Shown here: piece by piece, positions 54,067 to 62,694 of the stretch
Layout: every line of letters starts with the position of its first letter
Position numbering within the stretch: position 1 is the stretch's first letter
NCBI GenBank assembly: GCA_902362875.1
Contig: CABIYF010000005.1
Coordinates: 84,843 to 148,842 of the forward strand
Source of the DNA: Eubacteriaceae bacterium
GTDB taxonomy: Bacteria; Bacillota; Clostridia; Lachnospirales; Lachnospiraceae
DNA: 64,000 nt
Direction of reading: 5' to 3'
Program-made: the position numbers and the translations under genes
The notes under the pieces: generated by a model
What the model saw: the letters and a program-made list of their open reading frames with translations, nothing else
What the model was told of the DNA's origin: nothing
Database searches by the model: none

Positions 54067-55035
54067 ATGAAGAAGATTGTAGATGATTGGAGACTGATCT
54101 ATAAGGTCTGCAGCCTGTATTATGAAGATGATATGAGACAGCAGGAAATCAGCGACTATCTTGGAATATCCAGAGCGACAATCTCAAGAATGCTTCAGAA
54201 GGGAAAAGAAAGCGGAATTGTACGCGTGGAAGTGGTCAATCCGATTCAGTTCACTTACGGCAAACTTGAAAAGACGCTGGAAAGAAAATATGGTCTGAAA
54301 GATGTGATCGTTGTCGAGAATAGTTCTCTTGATACCAGACAGGAATCTCTCAATAAGATGTATGAAAAGGCAGCACTTTATTTGTCACAGTTTTTCCGTG
54401 ATGGAGATTACATCGGAGTATCTATGGGATTTACTCTGCATAATGTAGCAAGGACACGAAGATCATTTGCGAAAGACAATCAGTACATGTTTGTACCAAT
54501 CGTGGGAGGCATCAGTCCAAACAGTATTAATGGAGTGGATGTCCAGAGCAACCAGATTGCAAGGGAATTTGCAGACAAATTTGGTGGCAGCTATACACAG
54601 TTTCTTGCTCCGGCACAGTTCTCGGATAAGAAGATCAAGGATTATTTTCTGGAAGAAAAGTCAGTGAATTTTATCTTTGATGATTTTGAAAAACTGGATA
54701 CAGTTGTTATGGGAATCGGAGCAAATGATACAGGAACAGATTCGACACTGATTCATGCTGGATATATTACAGATGAAGAACTTCAAAGCTTCGCAGACAA
54801 CGGTGTTGTTGGAAATGTGGCACTGCAATTCTTTGATTCCGAAGGAAAACGAGAAAAATTTCAAGGATTTAACGAAAGAGTGGCAGGTATGCCAGCAGAC
54901 CAGATCAAGAAGATCAGGAACCGAATTGGTATCGCAGGTGGAGCAGAAAGGGTGAAAGCAGTCAAAGGCGCAATTGCTGGAGGATATATCAATATATTGA
55001 TCACCAACAATGAGTGTGCTGAAAAGCTATTGTAA
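54067..55035 (+). CDS. SorC/DeoR-type sugar-binding transcriptional regulator
   Basis: 322 residues. The N-terminal helix-turn-helix (MRQQEISDYLGISRATISRM, about residues 25-44) is followed by the SorC sugar-binding domain, with GVSMGFTLHNVART, FVPIVGGISPNSING and the C-terminal AGGAERVKAVKGAIAGGYIN. Such regulators respond to phosphorylated sugars or polyols. ATG at 54067 follows AAAGGAG; an earlier frame start at 54022 has none. It is convergent with another SorC gene of a different subgroup and carries a similar operator upstream, so cross-talk with the PTS operons is possible. Confidence 0.9.
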   Translation: MKKIVDDWRLIYKVCSLYYEDDMRQQEISDYLGISRATISRMLQKGKESGIVRVEVVNPIQFTYGKLEKTLERKYGLKDVIVVENSSLDTRQESLNKMYEKAALYLSQFFRDGDYIGVSMGFTLHNVARTRRSFAKDNQYMFVPIVGGISPNSINGVDVQSNQIAREFADKFGGSYTQFLAPAQFSDKKIKDYFLEEKSVNFIFDDFEKLDTVVMGIGANDTGTDSTLIHAGYITDEELQSFADNGVVGNVALQFFDSEGKREKFQGFNERVAGMPADQIKKIRNRIGIAGGAERVKAVKGAIAGGYINILITNNECAEKLL

Positions 55036-55151
55036 CACGGCAAAAAAAGGAACTAATCAAGATAAAAAAATTATATTTTTATTAGTTTTCTTTTTTTGGA
55101 CAAAATATCTGTAAAAATAACACAAAAATAAGAAAAAAAGTAAAAGTAGAA

Positions 55152-55180
55152 TAGAAAAAAACAGCGGAATAACCGCTGTA
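55152..55180 (-). terminator. Terminator of the minus-strand SorC gene
   Basis: ACAGCGG-AATAA-CCGCTGT hairpin (55161-55179), followed on the minus strand by a run of T. Confidence 0.8.
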
Positions 55181-55185
55181 TGGAA

Positions 55186-56124
55186 TCAGTCAAGCAGAGC
55201 AAGCGCTGTTTCTTTGGTAGTAAAAAATGAGTTGATCAGATGAAGCGACAAAGCAGAATGAATAATATCTTTCTTGTAAGTTCCTTCAGCAATACCAATA
55301 GAAACACGAGCATGTTTAGAAGCTTTAAAAATATCAGCACGAATGATTCTCTCTGTAAGTTCTGTCTCTACAAGTTTTGAATCTGAGGTTAAAAACTGTA
55401 AAGAGATATCACCGATAGCACCAGCATCCTTTAGCTGGGCGACTTCATCCGCAGAAAGAATATCATGTCTTGTCAGAAAAGAGGTTTCAAAAGTTCCGAT
55501 CCCTGTGATGATGATATCTGAATTCTCAGCAAGATCAAGGGTTGATTGAACTTTTGGGTTCGAACTTAAAGTTTCGTATTCTTCCTTGGAAGAACAAAAT
55601 GCTGGGAAATGAAGTAAATGGGATTTACCACCTGTCAGATCAGCCAGCTGGATGACGTTATAGTTTGGCAATGTATCAAATGAAGCGCCAAAACTTCCAG
55701 CAAGAGGGACGATCTGAATATCAGAAAACTTCAATGGATGGATATGGCGGATAAATCTTGAAACAGCATTTCCCCATGCTACACCGATGACATCGGTTGG
55801 TTTGATCTGTGAGATGAAATAATTCACAGCAGCCATGGAAAGATAATCTCTGGATGTATCGGAATTGTCGATAACACTTGCATATTCAAGCTGGTATTTA
55901 TCACAGAGTTGCTGCTCTAACTGAGTATTTCCAAGGATTGGAGACTCGATTTCAATCTTAACGATACCGAGTTCTTCAGCACGGGTAAGAAGTTTTGACA
56001 CCCAGGGTCTTGAAATATTAAGTTTCTTGGCGATTTCCTGTTGGGAGAGTTTGTCTTTGTAATATAAAGTTGCGATCAAAGTAATGCGATCTAACATAGC
56101 GTCATTGTTTTCTAGTTTTTTCAT
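55186..56124 (-). CDS. SorC-family regulator of the first glucitol-type PTS
   Basis: 312 residues with an HTH (SQQEIAKKLNISRPWVSKLL, about residues 27-46) and the SorC effector domain (GVAWGNAVSRFIRHIHPL, VPLAGSFGASFDTLPN, GIGTFETSFLTRHD). It is divergent from the first IIC gene and similar throughout to the regulator at 62695, which controls the second copy. The ATG at 56124 is preferred because AAAGG lies 9 bases before it; an ATG at 56133 overlaps that site. Operator-like site B lies 40 bases upstream of the start and suggests autoregulation. Confidence 0.92.
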   Translation of the reverse strand: MKKLENNDAMLDRITLIATLYYKDKLSQQEIAKKLNISRPWVSKLLTRAEELGIVKIEIESPILGNTQLEQQLCDKYQLEYASVIDNSDTSRDYLSMAAVNYFISQIKPTDVIGVAWGNAVSRFIRHIHPLKFSDIQIVPLAGSFGASFDTLPNYNVIQLADLTGGKSHLLHFPAFCSSKEEYETLSSNPKVQSTLDLAENSDIIITGIGTFETSFLTRHDILSADEVAQLKDAGAIGDISLQFLTSDSKLVETELTERIIRADIFKASKHARVSIGIAEGTYKKDIIHSALSLHLINSFFTTKETALALLD

Positions 56125-56163
56125 AGGCAACATCCTTTATAAAAGTAATTTTAATCGTAAAAA

Positions 56164-56176
56164 GCACAAATGTGAC
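56164..56176. promoter_or_regulatory. SorC-operator-like site B
   Basis: GCACAAATGTGAC, between the first SorC gene and the IIC gene. It is a variant of the repeated 13-bp element. Confidence 0.5.
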
Positions 56177-56250
56177 ATCTTTTTAACAAAATTATATTGT
56201 AAAAAATATAGAAATTCAAGAAAAAATGGATAGGAAAAAGAAAAAAAGAC

Positions 56251-56263
56251 GAACAAATGTAAA
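56251..56263. promoter_or_regulatory. SorC-operator-like site C
   Basis: GAACAAATGTAAA just upstream of a GATATA -10-like hexamer and the conserved leader. Placement matches site F in the second oxidoreductase promoter. Confidence 0.55.
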
Positions 56264-56268
56264 AGAAT

Positions 56269-56359
56269 GATATATATGGAACAAAGGATACCAAAGTCCA
56301 ATGTAGATCAAAGGGCCCGATTCGATGGATGAGGTATTTGGAGAGACATTTATATAGAG
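56269..56359 (+). promoter_or_regulatory. Conserved leader upstream of the first IIC gene
   Basis: Three blocks are shared with 60506-60602: GATATAtATGGAACAAAG, AGATCAaaGGGCCC and GACATTTATATAGA. Sequence and length between blocks vary. The shared blocks in non-coding DNA before two paralogous genes imply a function such as an activator site, a promoter element or an RNA structure. Confidence 0.55.
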
Positions 56360-56413
56360 TGAAAATGAAAAAATTATCATAGGTAAACATTAAAAAAGGA
56401 GGAAAACTTATTT

Positions 56414-56932
56414 ATGACAGTTATTTCAAACATTGCAAATGGCTTTATAGGATTGTTCAACGCAGGTGGAGAGCAGTTTATGAGCTGGGTAACAGGAATT
56501 ATTCCTTTAGTTATCTGCCTGATGACTGCGGTTAACGCACTGATTGGATTTATTGGGGTAGAAAGAGTAGAAAAGTTTTGTCAGAAGATCACAAAATATA
56601 CACTTCTTCGTTATACATTGCTGCCAATCATGGCCGTTATCTTTTTAACGAATCCAGCGATGTATACATTTGGAAGATTTTTAAAGAAAGAACATAAAGC
56701 AGCATTTTATGATGCGACAGTTTCATTTTGCCATCCAGTAACTGGATTATTTCCACATGCAAATGCAGGAGAGTTATTCGTATACATGGGAATTGCAACA
56801 GGTATCCAGAAATTAGGATTATCTATTGGTGGTCTTGCAGTAAGATATTTCATCGTAGGTGTGATCGTAATTTTGATCCGTGGTATCTTATGTGAAAAAA
56901 TTTATGCAGTATTAAGCAAGAAAGCAAATTAA
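56414..56932 (+). CDS. srlA: PTS glucitol/sorbitol-type transporter subunit IIC (copy 1)
   Basis: Membrane channel component (EII-Gut, PF03608) of a polyol phosphotransferase system. The 172 residues include SNIANGFIGLFNAGGEQFM, four to five helices and the conserved FCHPVTGLFPHANAGELFVY. Its close paralogue at 60648 differs at scattered positions. The ATG follows AAAGGAGGA. IIB starts 17 bp downstream. A variable-spacer conserved leader lies upstream. The symbol reflects family, not proven sorbitol specificity. Confidence 0.94.
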   Translation: MTVISNIANGFIGLFNAGGEQFMSWVTGIIPLVICLMTAVNALIGFIGVERVEKFCQKITKYTLLRYTLLPIMAVIFLTNPAMYTFGRFLKKEHKAAFYDATVSFCHPVTGLFPHANAGELFVYMGIATGIQKLGLSIGGLAVRYFIVGVIVILIRGILCEKIYAVLSKKAN

Positions 56933-56949
56933 GGAAAGGAGAATCCAAT

Positions 56950-57966
56950 ATGTATAAAACGATTACGATCAAAGCTGGAAGTGGTGGATGGGGAGGACCA
57001 TTAACTATCGTACCTACAGAAAAATGCAATAAGATCTTAAGTGTTACAGGTGGAGGAGTTCATCCGGTCGCACAGAAAATTGCAGAAATGACAGGAGGAG
57101 AAGCAGTTGATGGATTTAAGGAAACTCTTCCAGATGATGAAGTTTTAGTAGCTGTTGTAGATTGTGGTGGTACAGCCCGCTGCGGAGTTTATCCCAAAAA
57201 AGGAATTTTTACGGTAAATATTGAACCAGTAGGAAAAGCTGGTCCATTAGCAAAATATATTACACCAGAGATTTATGTATCAGCAGTTACAGAAAGTGAC
57301 ATTTTTGAATCTGATTATGCTGGCCATATTACACAGAAAGCATCAGAAGAAAAAGAACAGCCACAAGCAAGTGCTGCTCCAGAGCCAAAATCAAAAGCAC
57401 AGGCAAAAGAAGAAATTGCAAAAGCAAACGAAGGAAAAAATGAAAATATCGTTGTCCGTATTGGTAAAGTTGTTGGACGTGTTGTAAATATCTGTTTTCA
57501 GGCAGGTCGTGATACGATCGAAATGGTTGTTGGAACAATCCTTCCATTTATGGCATTTACAGCTACACTGCTTGGTATCATTTCGGCTAGTGGACTTGGA
57601 AATGTCATTGCAAAAACAATTTCACCTATTTGTTCTACATTGCCAGGAATGGTAGCGATCGCGTTTATTTGCGGTATTCCGATCCTTTCTCCAGTCCTTG
57701 GACCAGGAGCTGTTATTGCACAGGTAGTCGGAACATTGCTGGGATCACAGTTTGCACTTGGAAATATTCCTCCACAGTATGCACTTCCAGCTTTGTTTGC
57801 AATCGATGCACAGGCAGGATGTGACTTTATTCCGGTTGGATTATCCCTTGGAGAAGCAGATTCAGAAACCATTGAATATGGTGTTCCAGCCGTATTGTTT
57901 GAACGACTGATCACAGGACCATTAGCGGTACTGATCGCGTTCGCATTTAGTATTGGAATGTATTAA
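56950..57966 (+). CDS. srlE: PTS glucitol/sorbitol-type transporter subunit IIB (copy 1)
   Basis: 338 residues. The N-terminal EIIB-Gut domain begins MYKTITIKAGSGGWGGPL and carries the likely phosphocysteine Cys72 in VVDCGGTARCGVYP. A charged Ala/Lys/Gln-rich linker (around residues 135-160) leads to a C-terminal membrane domain (TIEMVVGTILPFMAFTATLL, GIPILSPVLGPGAVIAQVVG). The protein passes phosphate from IIA to the substrate as it enters. The ATG follows AAGGAGAA. The paralogue at 61182 differs mainly in the linker. Confidence 0.95.
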   Translation: MYKTITIKAGSGGWGGPLTIVPTEKCNKILSVTGGGVHPVAQKIAEMTGGEAVDGFKETLPDDEVLVAVVDCGGTARCGVYPKKGIFTVNIEPVGKAGPLAKYITPEIYVSAVTESDIFESDYAGHITQKASEEKEQPQASAAPEPKSKAQAKEEIAKANEGKNENIVVRIGKVVGRVVNICFQAGRDTIEMVVGTILPFMAFTATLLGIISASGLGNVIAKTISPICSTLPGMVAIAFICGIPILSPVLGPGAVIAQVVGTLLGSQFALGNIPPQYALPALFAIDAQAGCDFIPVGLSLGEADSETIEYGVPAVLFERLITGPLAVLIAFAFSIGMY

Positions 57967-57997
57967 TAAATATAGATTTCACAGGAGGTAGAGAAAT

Positions 57998-58366
57998 ATG
58001 AAATATCAGTCTAAAATCGTTGGACTTGGACCAGATGCGTTAGCGTTTCTGGAAGATGAAGATATGAACTTTATCATCATTTTTAACGAAGATGCACCAC
58101 CAGAACTTGCAGAATTATCGGTACTTCATACAAAAGCTGAATTGAAAGAAGATCCAGCTGTTGGAGATACATTAAAGATTGGAAATAAAGAATTCAAAGT
58201 CAGTGCTGTCGGATGGGAAGCACCTCATACATGGGCAGAACTTGGACATTGCACATTAGATTTCAAGGGAGGATCAGAGGCAGAACGTCCGGGATGTATC
58301 TCTCTTGAAGGAAACCAGCTGACAGCAGAAGATTTAGCCGTTGGCGGTGTCATTGAATTATATTAA
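57998..58366 (+). CDS. srlB: PTS glucitol/sorbitol-type subunit IIA (copy 1)
   Basis: Soluble phosphocarrier of 122 residues (PTSIIA_gutA, PF03829). His44 in ELSVLHTKAEL fits the phosphorylated histidine (His43 in E. coli SrlB). By my alignment it differs from copy 2 at 17 of 122 positions, mostly in the C-terminal half. The ATG follows AGGAGG. The oxidoreductase gene begins about 50 bp downstream, so all four are probably one transcript. Confidence 0.95.
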   Translation: MKYQSKIVGLGPDALAFLEDEDMNFIIIFNEDAPPELAELSVLHTKAELKEDPAVGDTLKIGNKEFKVSAVGWEAPHTWAELGHCTLDFKGGSEAERPGCISLEGNQLTAEDLAVGGVIELY

Positions 58367-58414
58367 TTTAGCACTTATTAATTTATTTATATATAAGATA
58401 AGGAGAATGTGATT

Positions 58415-59734
58415 ATGTTAAACATGGATCAAAAATTAATCAAAAGACAGGAAGAAGGAAAAATCATCAAAACTGGTATCGTAGGTGCCGGACAGATGGG
58501 ACGAGGAATGGTAACACAGATGGTACTGATGAACGGTATCACACCAGCCATCGTATCTGACATCAAAGTAGAAAATGCGGTTCACGCATTCAAATATGCC
58601 GGAGTATCAGATGAAGATATCGTAGTTGCAAAAACACTTGCAGATGCAAACGCAGCAATGGAAGCAGGAAAATATGTAGCATGTGAAGACGCAAACTTCG
58701 TATCCCAGGCAAACTTAGTAGAGTGTGCGATCGATGCAACAGGAGTTCCAGATGTCGGAGCAAAAGTAGCAACAGACGCAATGAAGAATAAAAAACACGT
58801 CGTTATGTTAAATGTAGAAACAGACGTAGTTATCGGGCCATACTTAAAGAAATTAGCTCAGAAAGAAGGAGTCATCTACACAGGATCCGCAGGAGATGAA
58901 CCTGGAGCAGTCATGGAATTATACAGTTTTGCCAAAGCCATGGGAATGAACGTGGAAGTCATGGGTAAAGGAAAGAACAATAAGATCGACTACGAATGCA
59001 ACCCAGATACAGTCTTAGAAGAAGCAACACGCCGTGTTATGAGTCCAAAGATGTTATGTGCATTTAAAGATGGAACAAAGACAATGGTAGAGATGACAGC
59101 GATGTCTAACTACACAGGGCTGATCCCAGATGTGATCGGAGGACACGGACCAAAGACAGCACCGGGAACAGAAGGTGTCAAAGAATTAAATGATATCTTC
59201 AAATTAAAAGAAGACGGCGGAATCTTAAACAAACATGGAGTTGTAGAATATGTAAACGGAATCGCACCAGGAGTCTTCGTAACAGTATCCACACCAAACG
59301 AAGAGATCGCATACCAGATGGGATACCACAGCATGGGACCTGGACCATTATGGACATTATACAGACCATTCCACCTGTGCAACTTAGAGACACCATTAAC
59401 AGTAGCAAAAGCCGTGATCGACGGAGAAGTTACATGCGTGCCAATCGACGGATTAGTATCAGAGTGTATCACAAGAGCGAAGATTGACCTGAAAGCAGGA
59501 CAGACGATCGATGGTATCGGAGGATACACAACACACGGATCAATCGCCACAGCAGAAGAATCCAATGCAAAAGGATATGTACCATTTGGATTAGTAACAA
59601 ACAAAGCTGTTATGAAGAGAGATGTCAAGAAAGGACAGCTGCTTACATATGATGATATCGAATTAGATAAGAGCACACTGATCTACCAGTTAAGAAAAGA
59701 ACAGGATGCTATGTACGGAAGAAACGTATTATAA
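58415..59734 (+). CDS. Homoserine-dehydrogenase-like NAD(P) oxidoreductase with SAF domain (copy 1)
   Basis: 439 residues resembling COG4091. The N-terminal Rossmann domain has GIVGAGQMGRGM near residue 21. A middle domain of homoserine-dehydrogenase type follows (ECAIDATGVPDVG, GSAGDEPGAVMELY). The C-terminal SAF-like domain is VMKRDVKKGQLLTYDDIELD. It is not the short-chain SrlD-type sorbitol-6-phosphate dehydrogenase. As the fourth gene after IIC-IIB-IIA it probably oxidises or rearranges the imported phosphorylated polyol. ATG at 58415 matches copy 2, where an upstream GTG at 58409 is not conserved. A hairpin follows. Confidence 0.85.
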   Translation: MLNMDQKLIKRQEEGKIIKTGIVGAGQMGRGMVTQMVLMNGITPAIVSDIKVENAVHAFKYAGVSDEDIVVAKTLADANAAMEAGKYVACEDANFVSQANLVECAIDATGVPDVGAKVATDAMKNKKHVVMLNVETDVVIGPYLKKLAQKEGVIYTGSAGDEPGAVMELYSFAKAMGMNVEVMGKGKNNKIDYECNPDTVLEEATRRVMSPKMLCAFKDGTKTMVEMTAMSNYTGLIPDVIGGHGPKTAPGTEGVKELNDIFKLKEDGGILNKHGVVEYVNGIAPGVFVTVSTPNEEIAYQMGYHSMGPGPLWTLYRPFHLCNLETPLTVAKAVIDGEVTCVPIDGLVSECITRAKIDLKAGQTIDGIGGYTTHGSIATAEESNAKGYVPFGLVTNKAVMKRDVKKGQLLTYDDIELDKSTLIYQLRKEQDAMYGRNVL

Positions 59735-59768
59735 AAATACGTCTAAAAATTGACACTTTAACTGACTG

Positions 59769-59816
59769 GAGAGCCTGTGACAGGAATAGAATAATACGTT
59801 CCTGTTATAGGCTCTC
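59769..59816 (+). terminator. Hairpin after the first polyol operon
   Basis: An 18-bp stem with two G-U pairs (59769-59786 with 59799-59816, GAGAGCC...GGCTCTC) and a 12-base loop. The T-tail is weak (TTAATT). Confidence 0.65.
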
Positions 59817-59909
59817 TTAATTGGTGAAAATAAAAACAATAGGTATACAATGATGGTTGTGTAAAAACGCACAAAAAATAAGAAAAATTGAATAAGAAAA
59901 TAAATGATA

Positions 59910-59938
59910 TTGACAAACAGAAACAAAGTAGATAAAAT
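59910..59938 (+). promoter_or_regulatory. gutM promoter (second polyol operon)
   Basis: TTGACA (59910-59915), 17-base spacer, TAAAAT (59933-59938). The spacer resembles a decayed operator, and site D follows 25 bases downstream of the -10, the same arrangement as at 63747-63812. Confidence 0.7.
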
Positions 59939-59962
59939 AAGTGTAACAAAAGTGATTAAGAG

Positions 59963-59975
59963 GCACGAATGTAAA
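59963..59975. promoter_or_regulatory. SorC-operator-like site D
   Basis: GCACGAATGTAAA in the gutM leader. Confidence 0.5.
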
Positions 59976-60026
59976 GTATAAAAATATACAGAATTACTAA
60001 AAACAAAAAAGGAAGGAGATTTTACA

Positions 60027-60500
60027 GTGAGTGGTATTTCAAAGATGTTATTGATCGTATTTGTATTGTTTATCCTGCAGGCCTTGGGAGGCTGGTATCA
60101 GATTCAGAATTACAGGAAAGCAATGAGAAGAGTTCATCAGTATGGGAACGTCGGATTTGGACAGAGAAAAGGAAGGCTTACAGCAGGATATATCATTATG
60201 ATCGCATGCAATCATGATGGAATTATCACGAGATGTGAAATCATGCAGGGATTAAGCTTCTTAGCAAAATTCAAGCCGTTAAATGAATTCCTTGGAAAAG
60301 ATATGAAAGGAAGAAGCATTTACGAATTCCTTGATGATATGAAAGATTTTGATAAGAAACAAAAAAAGAAATATAAAGGTTATATCAATGCATTTGAAGC
60401 ACTTGACCAGAGACTTCAGGACACAAAGCTTGAAGCAGATCAGAAACAAGCAGATCAGAAACAAGCAGTCAGTCAGGAAGCACAGGATGCATTAGCATAA
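60027..60500 (+). CDS. GutM-like glucitol operon activator
   Basis: 157 residues. An N-terminal membrane helix (MLLIVFVLFILQALGGWYQI) is followed by a soluble part (RVHQYGNVGFGQRKGRLTAG, QGLSFLAKFKPLNEFLGKD) typical of the GutM family (PF06923), described as an activator of the E. coli glucitol operon. The C-terminus contains a small perfect repeat (ADQKQ-ADQKQ, a 15-bp DNA duplication near 60436). The GTG at 60027 follows AAGGAAGGAG. It opens the second PTS set and has no counterpart in the first. Confidence 0.85.
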   Translation: MSGISKMLLIVFVLFILQALGGWYQIQNYRKAMRRVHQYGNVGFGQRKGRLTAGYIIMIACNHDGIITRCEIMQGLSFLAKFKPLNEFLGKDMKGRSIYEFLDDMKDFDKKQKKKYKGYINAFEALDQRLQDTKLEADQKQADQKQAVSQEAQDALA

Positions 60501-60505
60501 AATTT

Positions 60506-60602
60506 GATATACATGGAACAAAGAACAAACGATAGCCGCTTACAGATCAGGGCCCAAGGAAGTGAGATGGTTATGAAATGTTTTGAGTGACATTTATATA
60601 GA
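60506..60602 (+). promoter_or_regulatory. Conserved leader upstream of the second IIC gene
   Basis: Shares with 56269-56359 the blocks GATATAcATGGAACAAAG, AGATCAGGGCCC and GACATTTATATAGA. It begins 5 bases after the gutM stop. Confidence 0.55.
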
Positions 60603-60647
60603 ACTTGTGTTTTTAATTAAATTAGGAGCAAAAAGGAGGATAAAATT

Positions 60648-61160
60648 ATGGAAGTTGTTTCTAACATTGCAAATGGTTTCATCGGTCTGTTCAATGCAGG
60701 TGGAGAAACATTTATGGGATGGGTAACAGGAATCATTCCACTGGTTATCTGCTTAATGACAGCGGTTAATGCGGTGATCGGATTCATCGGTGTTGAACGA
60801 GTGGAAGGTTTCTGCCAGAAGATTACAAAGTATACGATCCTTCGTTATACATTACTTCCAGTTATGGCAGACATTTTCTTAACAAACCCAGCACAGTATA
60901 CATTTGGACGTTTCTTAAAGAAAGAACATAAAGCAGCGTTTTATGATGCCAGCGTTTCTTTCTGTCATCCAATTACAGGTTTGTTCCCTCATGCGAATGC
61001 AGGTGAGTTATTCGTATACATGGGAATTGCATCAGGTCTTCAGAAAGCAGGATATTCCATTGGTGGACTTGCAGTAAGATATTTCATCGTCGGTGTTATT
61101 GTAATTCTGATCCGTGGAATCTTATGTGAACGTATCTATGCAGCATTAAGCAAACGATAA
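60648..61160 (+). CDS. srlA: PTS glucitol/sorbitol-type subunit IIC (copy 2)
   Basis: 170 residues, aligned end to end with copy 1 with only scattered changes and a slightly shorter C-terminus (LSKR in place of LSKKAN). The FCHPITGLFPHANAGELFVY block is preserved. Synonymous differences are spread through the whole gene, so this is an older duplication or separately acquired paralogue. The ATG follows AAGGAGGA. IIB follows 21 bp later. Confidence 0.94.
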   Translation: MEVVSNIANGFIGLFNAGGETFMGWVTGIIPLVICLMTAVNAVIGFIGVERVEGFCQKITKYTILRYTLLPVMADIFLTNPAQYTFGRFLKKEHKAAFYDASVSFCHPITGLFPHANAGELFVYMGIASGLQKAGYSIGGLAVRYFIVGVIVILIRGILCERIYAALSKR

Positions 61161-61181
61161 TCTGGAAGGAGGAAAACGAAT

Positions 61182-62195
61182 ATGTATAAAACAATTACGA
61201 TCAAAGCCGGAAGCGGTGGATGGGGAGGACCATTAACAATCTCTCCAACAGAGAAATGCAATAAGATCTTAAGTGTTACAGGTGGAGGAATCCATCCGGT
61301 TGCTCAAAGAATCGCAGAAATGACAGGAGGAGAAGCCGTTGACGGATTTAAAGAGACTCTTCCTGATGATGAAGTCTTAGTAGCAGTCGTTGACTGTGGT
61401 GGAACAGCCCGCTGCGGTGTATATCCAAAGAAAGGAATCTACACAGTTAACATCGAGCCTGTTGGTAAAGCAGGACCTCTTGCAAAATATATCACACCAG
61501 AGATTTATGTATCAGCAGTTACAGAAAATGATATCTTTGAATCTGACTATGCTGGACATATCAAAGGAAACCCAGCAGCACAGGCAGCCGAAACAGCAGC
61601 TGCAGCACCACAGCCAAAATCAAAAGCACAGGCAAAAGAAGAAATTGCAAAAGCAAGTGAAGGTAAGAAAGAAAATATCGTTGTCCGCATCGGTAAAGTT
61701 GTTGGACGTGTGGTAAATATCTGTTTCCAGGCAGGTCGTGATACGATTGAGATGGTCGTTGGAACAATCCTTCCATTCATGGCATTTACAGCAACACTGC
61801 TTGGTATCATTTCAGCCAGTGGACTTGGAAATGTCATTGCGAAAACAATTTCCCCAATCTGTTCTACGGTACCTGGAATGGTAGCGATCGCATTTGTCTG
61901 CGGTATCCCTATCCTTTCTCCAGTCCTTGGACCTGGAGCCGTTATCGCACAGGTAGTCGGAACATTGCTTGGATCCCAGTTTGCACTTGGAAACATTCCT
62001 GCCCAGTATGCACTTCCAGCCTTATTTGCAATCGATGCTCAGGTAGGATGTGACTTTATTCCAGTAGGATTATCACTTGGAGAAGCTGATTCAGAAACAA
62101 TCGAATATGGTGTTCCAGCCGTATTATTTGAACGTCTGGTTACAGGACCATTAGCCGTATTGATCGCATTTGCATTTAGTATGGGAATGTATTAA
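61182..62195 (+). CDS. srlE: PTS glucitol/sorbitol-type subunit IIB (copy 2)
   Basis: 337 residues with the same domain plan as copy 1: the EIIB domain with Cys72 in VVDCGGTARCGVYP, a linker richer in Ala and Gln (AAQAAETAAAAPQPKS) and the C-terminal membrane domain. The membrane part is nearly invariant between copies, so the two systems may share substrate range. The ATG follows GGAAGGAGG. Confidence 0.95.
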   Translation: MYKTITIKAGSGGWGGPLTISPTEKCNKILSVTGGGIHPVAQRIAEMTGGEAVDGFKETLPDDEVLVAVVDCGGTARCGVYPKKGIYTVNIEPVGKAGPLAKYITPEIYVSAVTENDIFESDYAGHIKGNPAAQAAETAAAAPQPKSKAQAKEEIAKASEGKKENIVVRIGKVVGRVVNICFQAGRDTIEMVVGTILPFMAFTATLLGIISASGLGNVIAKTISPICSTVPGMVAIAFVCGIPILSPVLGPGAVIAQVVGTLLGSQFALGNIPAQYALPALFAIDAQVGCDFIPVGLSLGEADSETIEYGVPAVLFERLVTGPLAVLIAFAFSMGMY

Positions 62196-62238
62196 TCAAT
62201 CACTTACACAGGTTATGTCATAGAAAGGAAATCATCAA

Positions 62239-62607
62239 ATGAAATATCAGTCTAAAATAGTTGGGTTAGGTCCAGATGCGTTAGCATTTCTGGATGATGA
62301 AGATATGAATTTTATTATTATTTTTAATGAGGATGCACCTCCGGAACTTGCAGAGCTTTCAGTACTTCATACCAAAGCGGAGTTAAAAGAAGATCCAGCA
62401 GTAGGAGATACATTCAGAATCGGTAAAAAAGAATATAAGATCAGTGCAGTTGGTTGGGAAGCACCTCATACTTTGTCCCAGCTAGGTCATTGTACTCTGG
62501 ATTTCAAAGGTGGAGATGAGGCAGAACGTCCAGGATGCATATCACTGGAAGGAGAGAAGCTGACTCCAGAAGATCTGGAAATTGGCGGATTGATTGAGAT
62601 TTATTAA
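62239..62607 (+). CDS. srlB: PTS glucitol/sorbitol-type subunit IIA (copy 2)
   Basis: 122 residues. His44 is conserved in ELSVLHTKAEL. The ATG at 62239 follows AGAAAGGAAA. Unlike copy 1 it is not followed directly by the oxidoreductase. A terminator and the convergent regulator come between, and the oxidoreductase has its own promoter beyond the regulator. Confidence 0.95.
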   Translation: MKYQSKIVGLGPDALAFLDDEDMNFIIIFNEDAPPELAELSVLHTKAELKEDPAVGDTFRIGKKEYKISAVGWEAPHTLSQLGHCTLDFKGGDEAERPGCISLEGEKLTPEDLEIGGLIEIY

Positions 62608-62630
62608 GATTAAGAATTGAAATTTTCTAA

Positions 62631-62664
62631 AAAGGTCTGTGGAGATTACTAGCCACAGACCTTT
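62631..62664. terminator. Bidirectional terminator between IIA copy 2 and its regulator
   Basis: AAAGGTCTGTGG (62631-62642) pairs perfectly with CCACAGACCTTT (62653-62664), 10-base loop. Confidence 0.85.
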
Positions 62665-62694
62665 AATCATTTTACAGTATTTTTCTAAAAGATT

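Noticed and set aside
59735..59949. Minus-strand hydrophobic frames downstream of the first oxidoreductase
   Set aside because: They are products of AT-rich intergenic DNA containing a terminator and the gutM promoter, without ribosome-binding sites.
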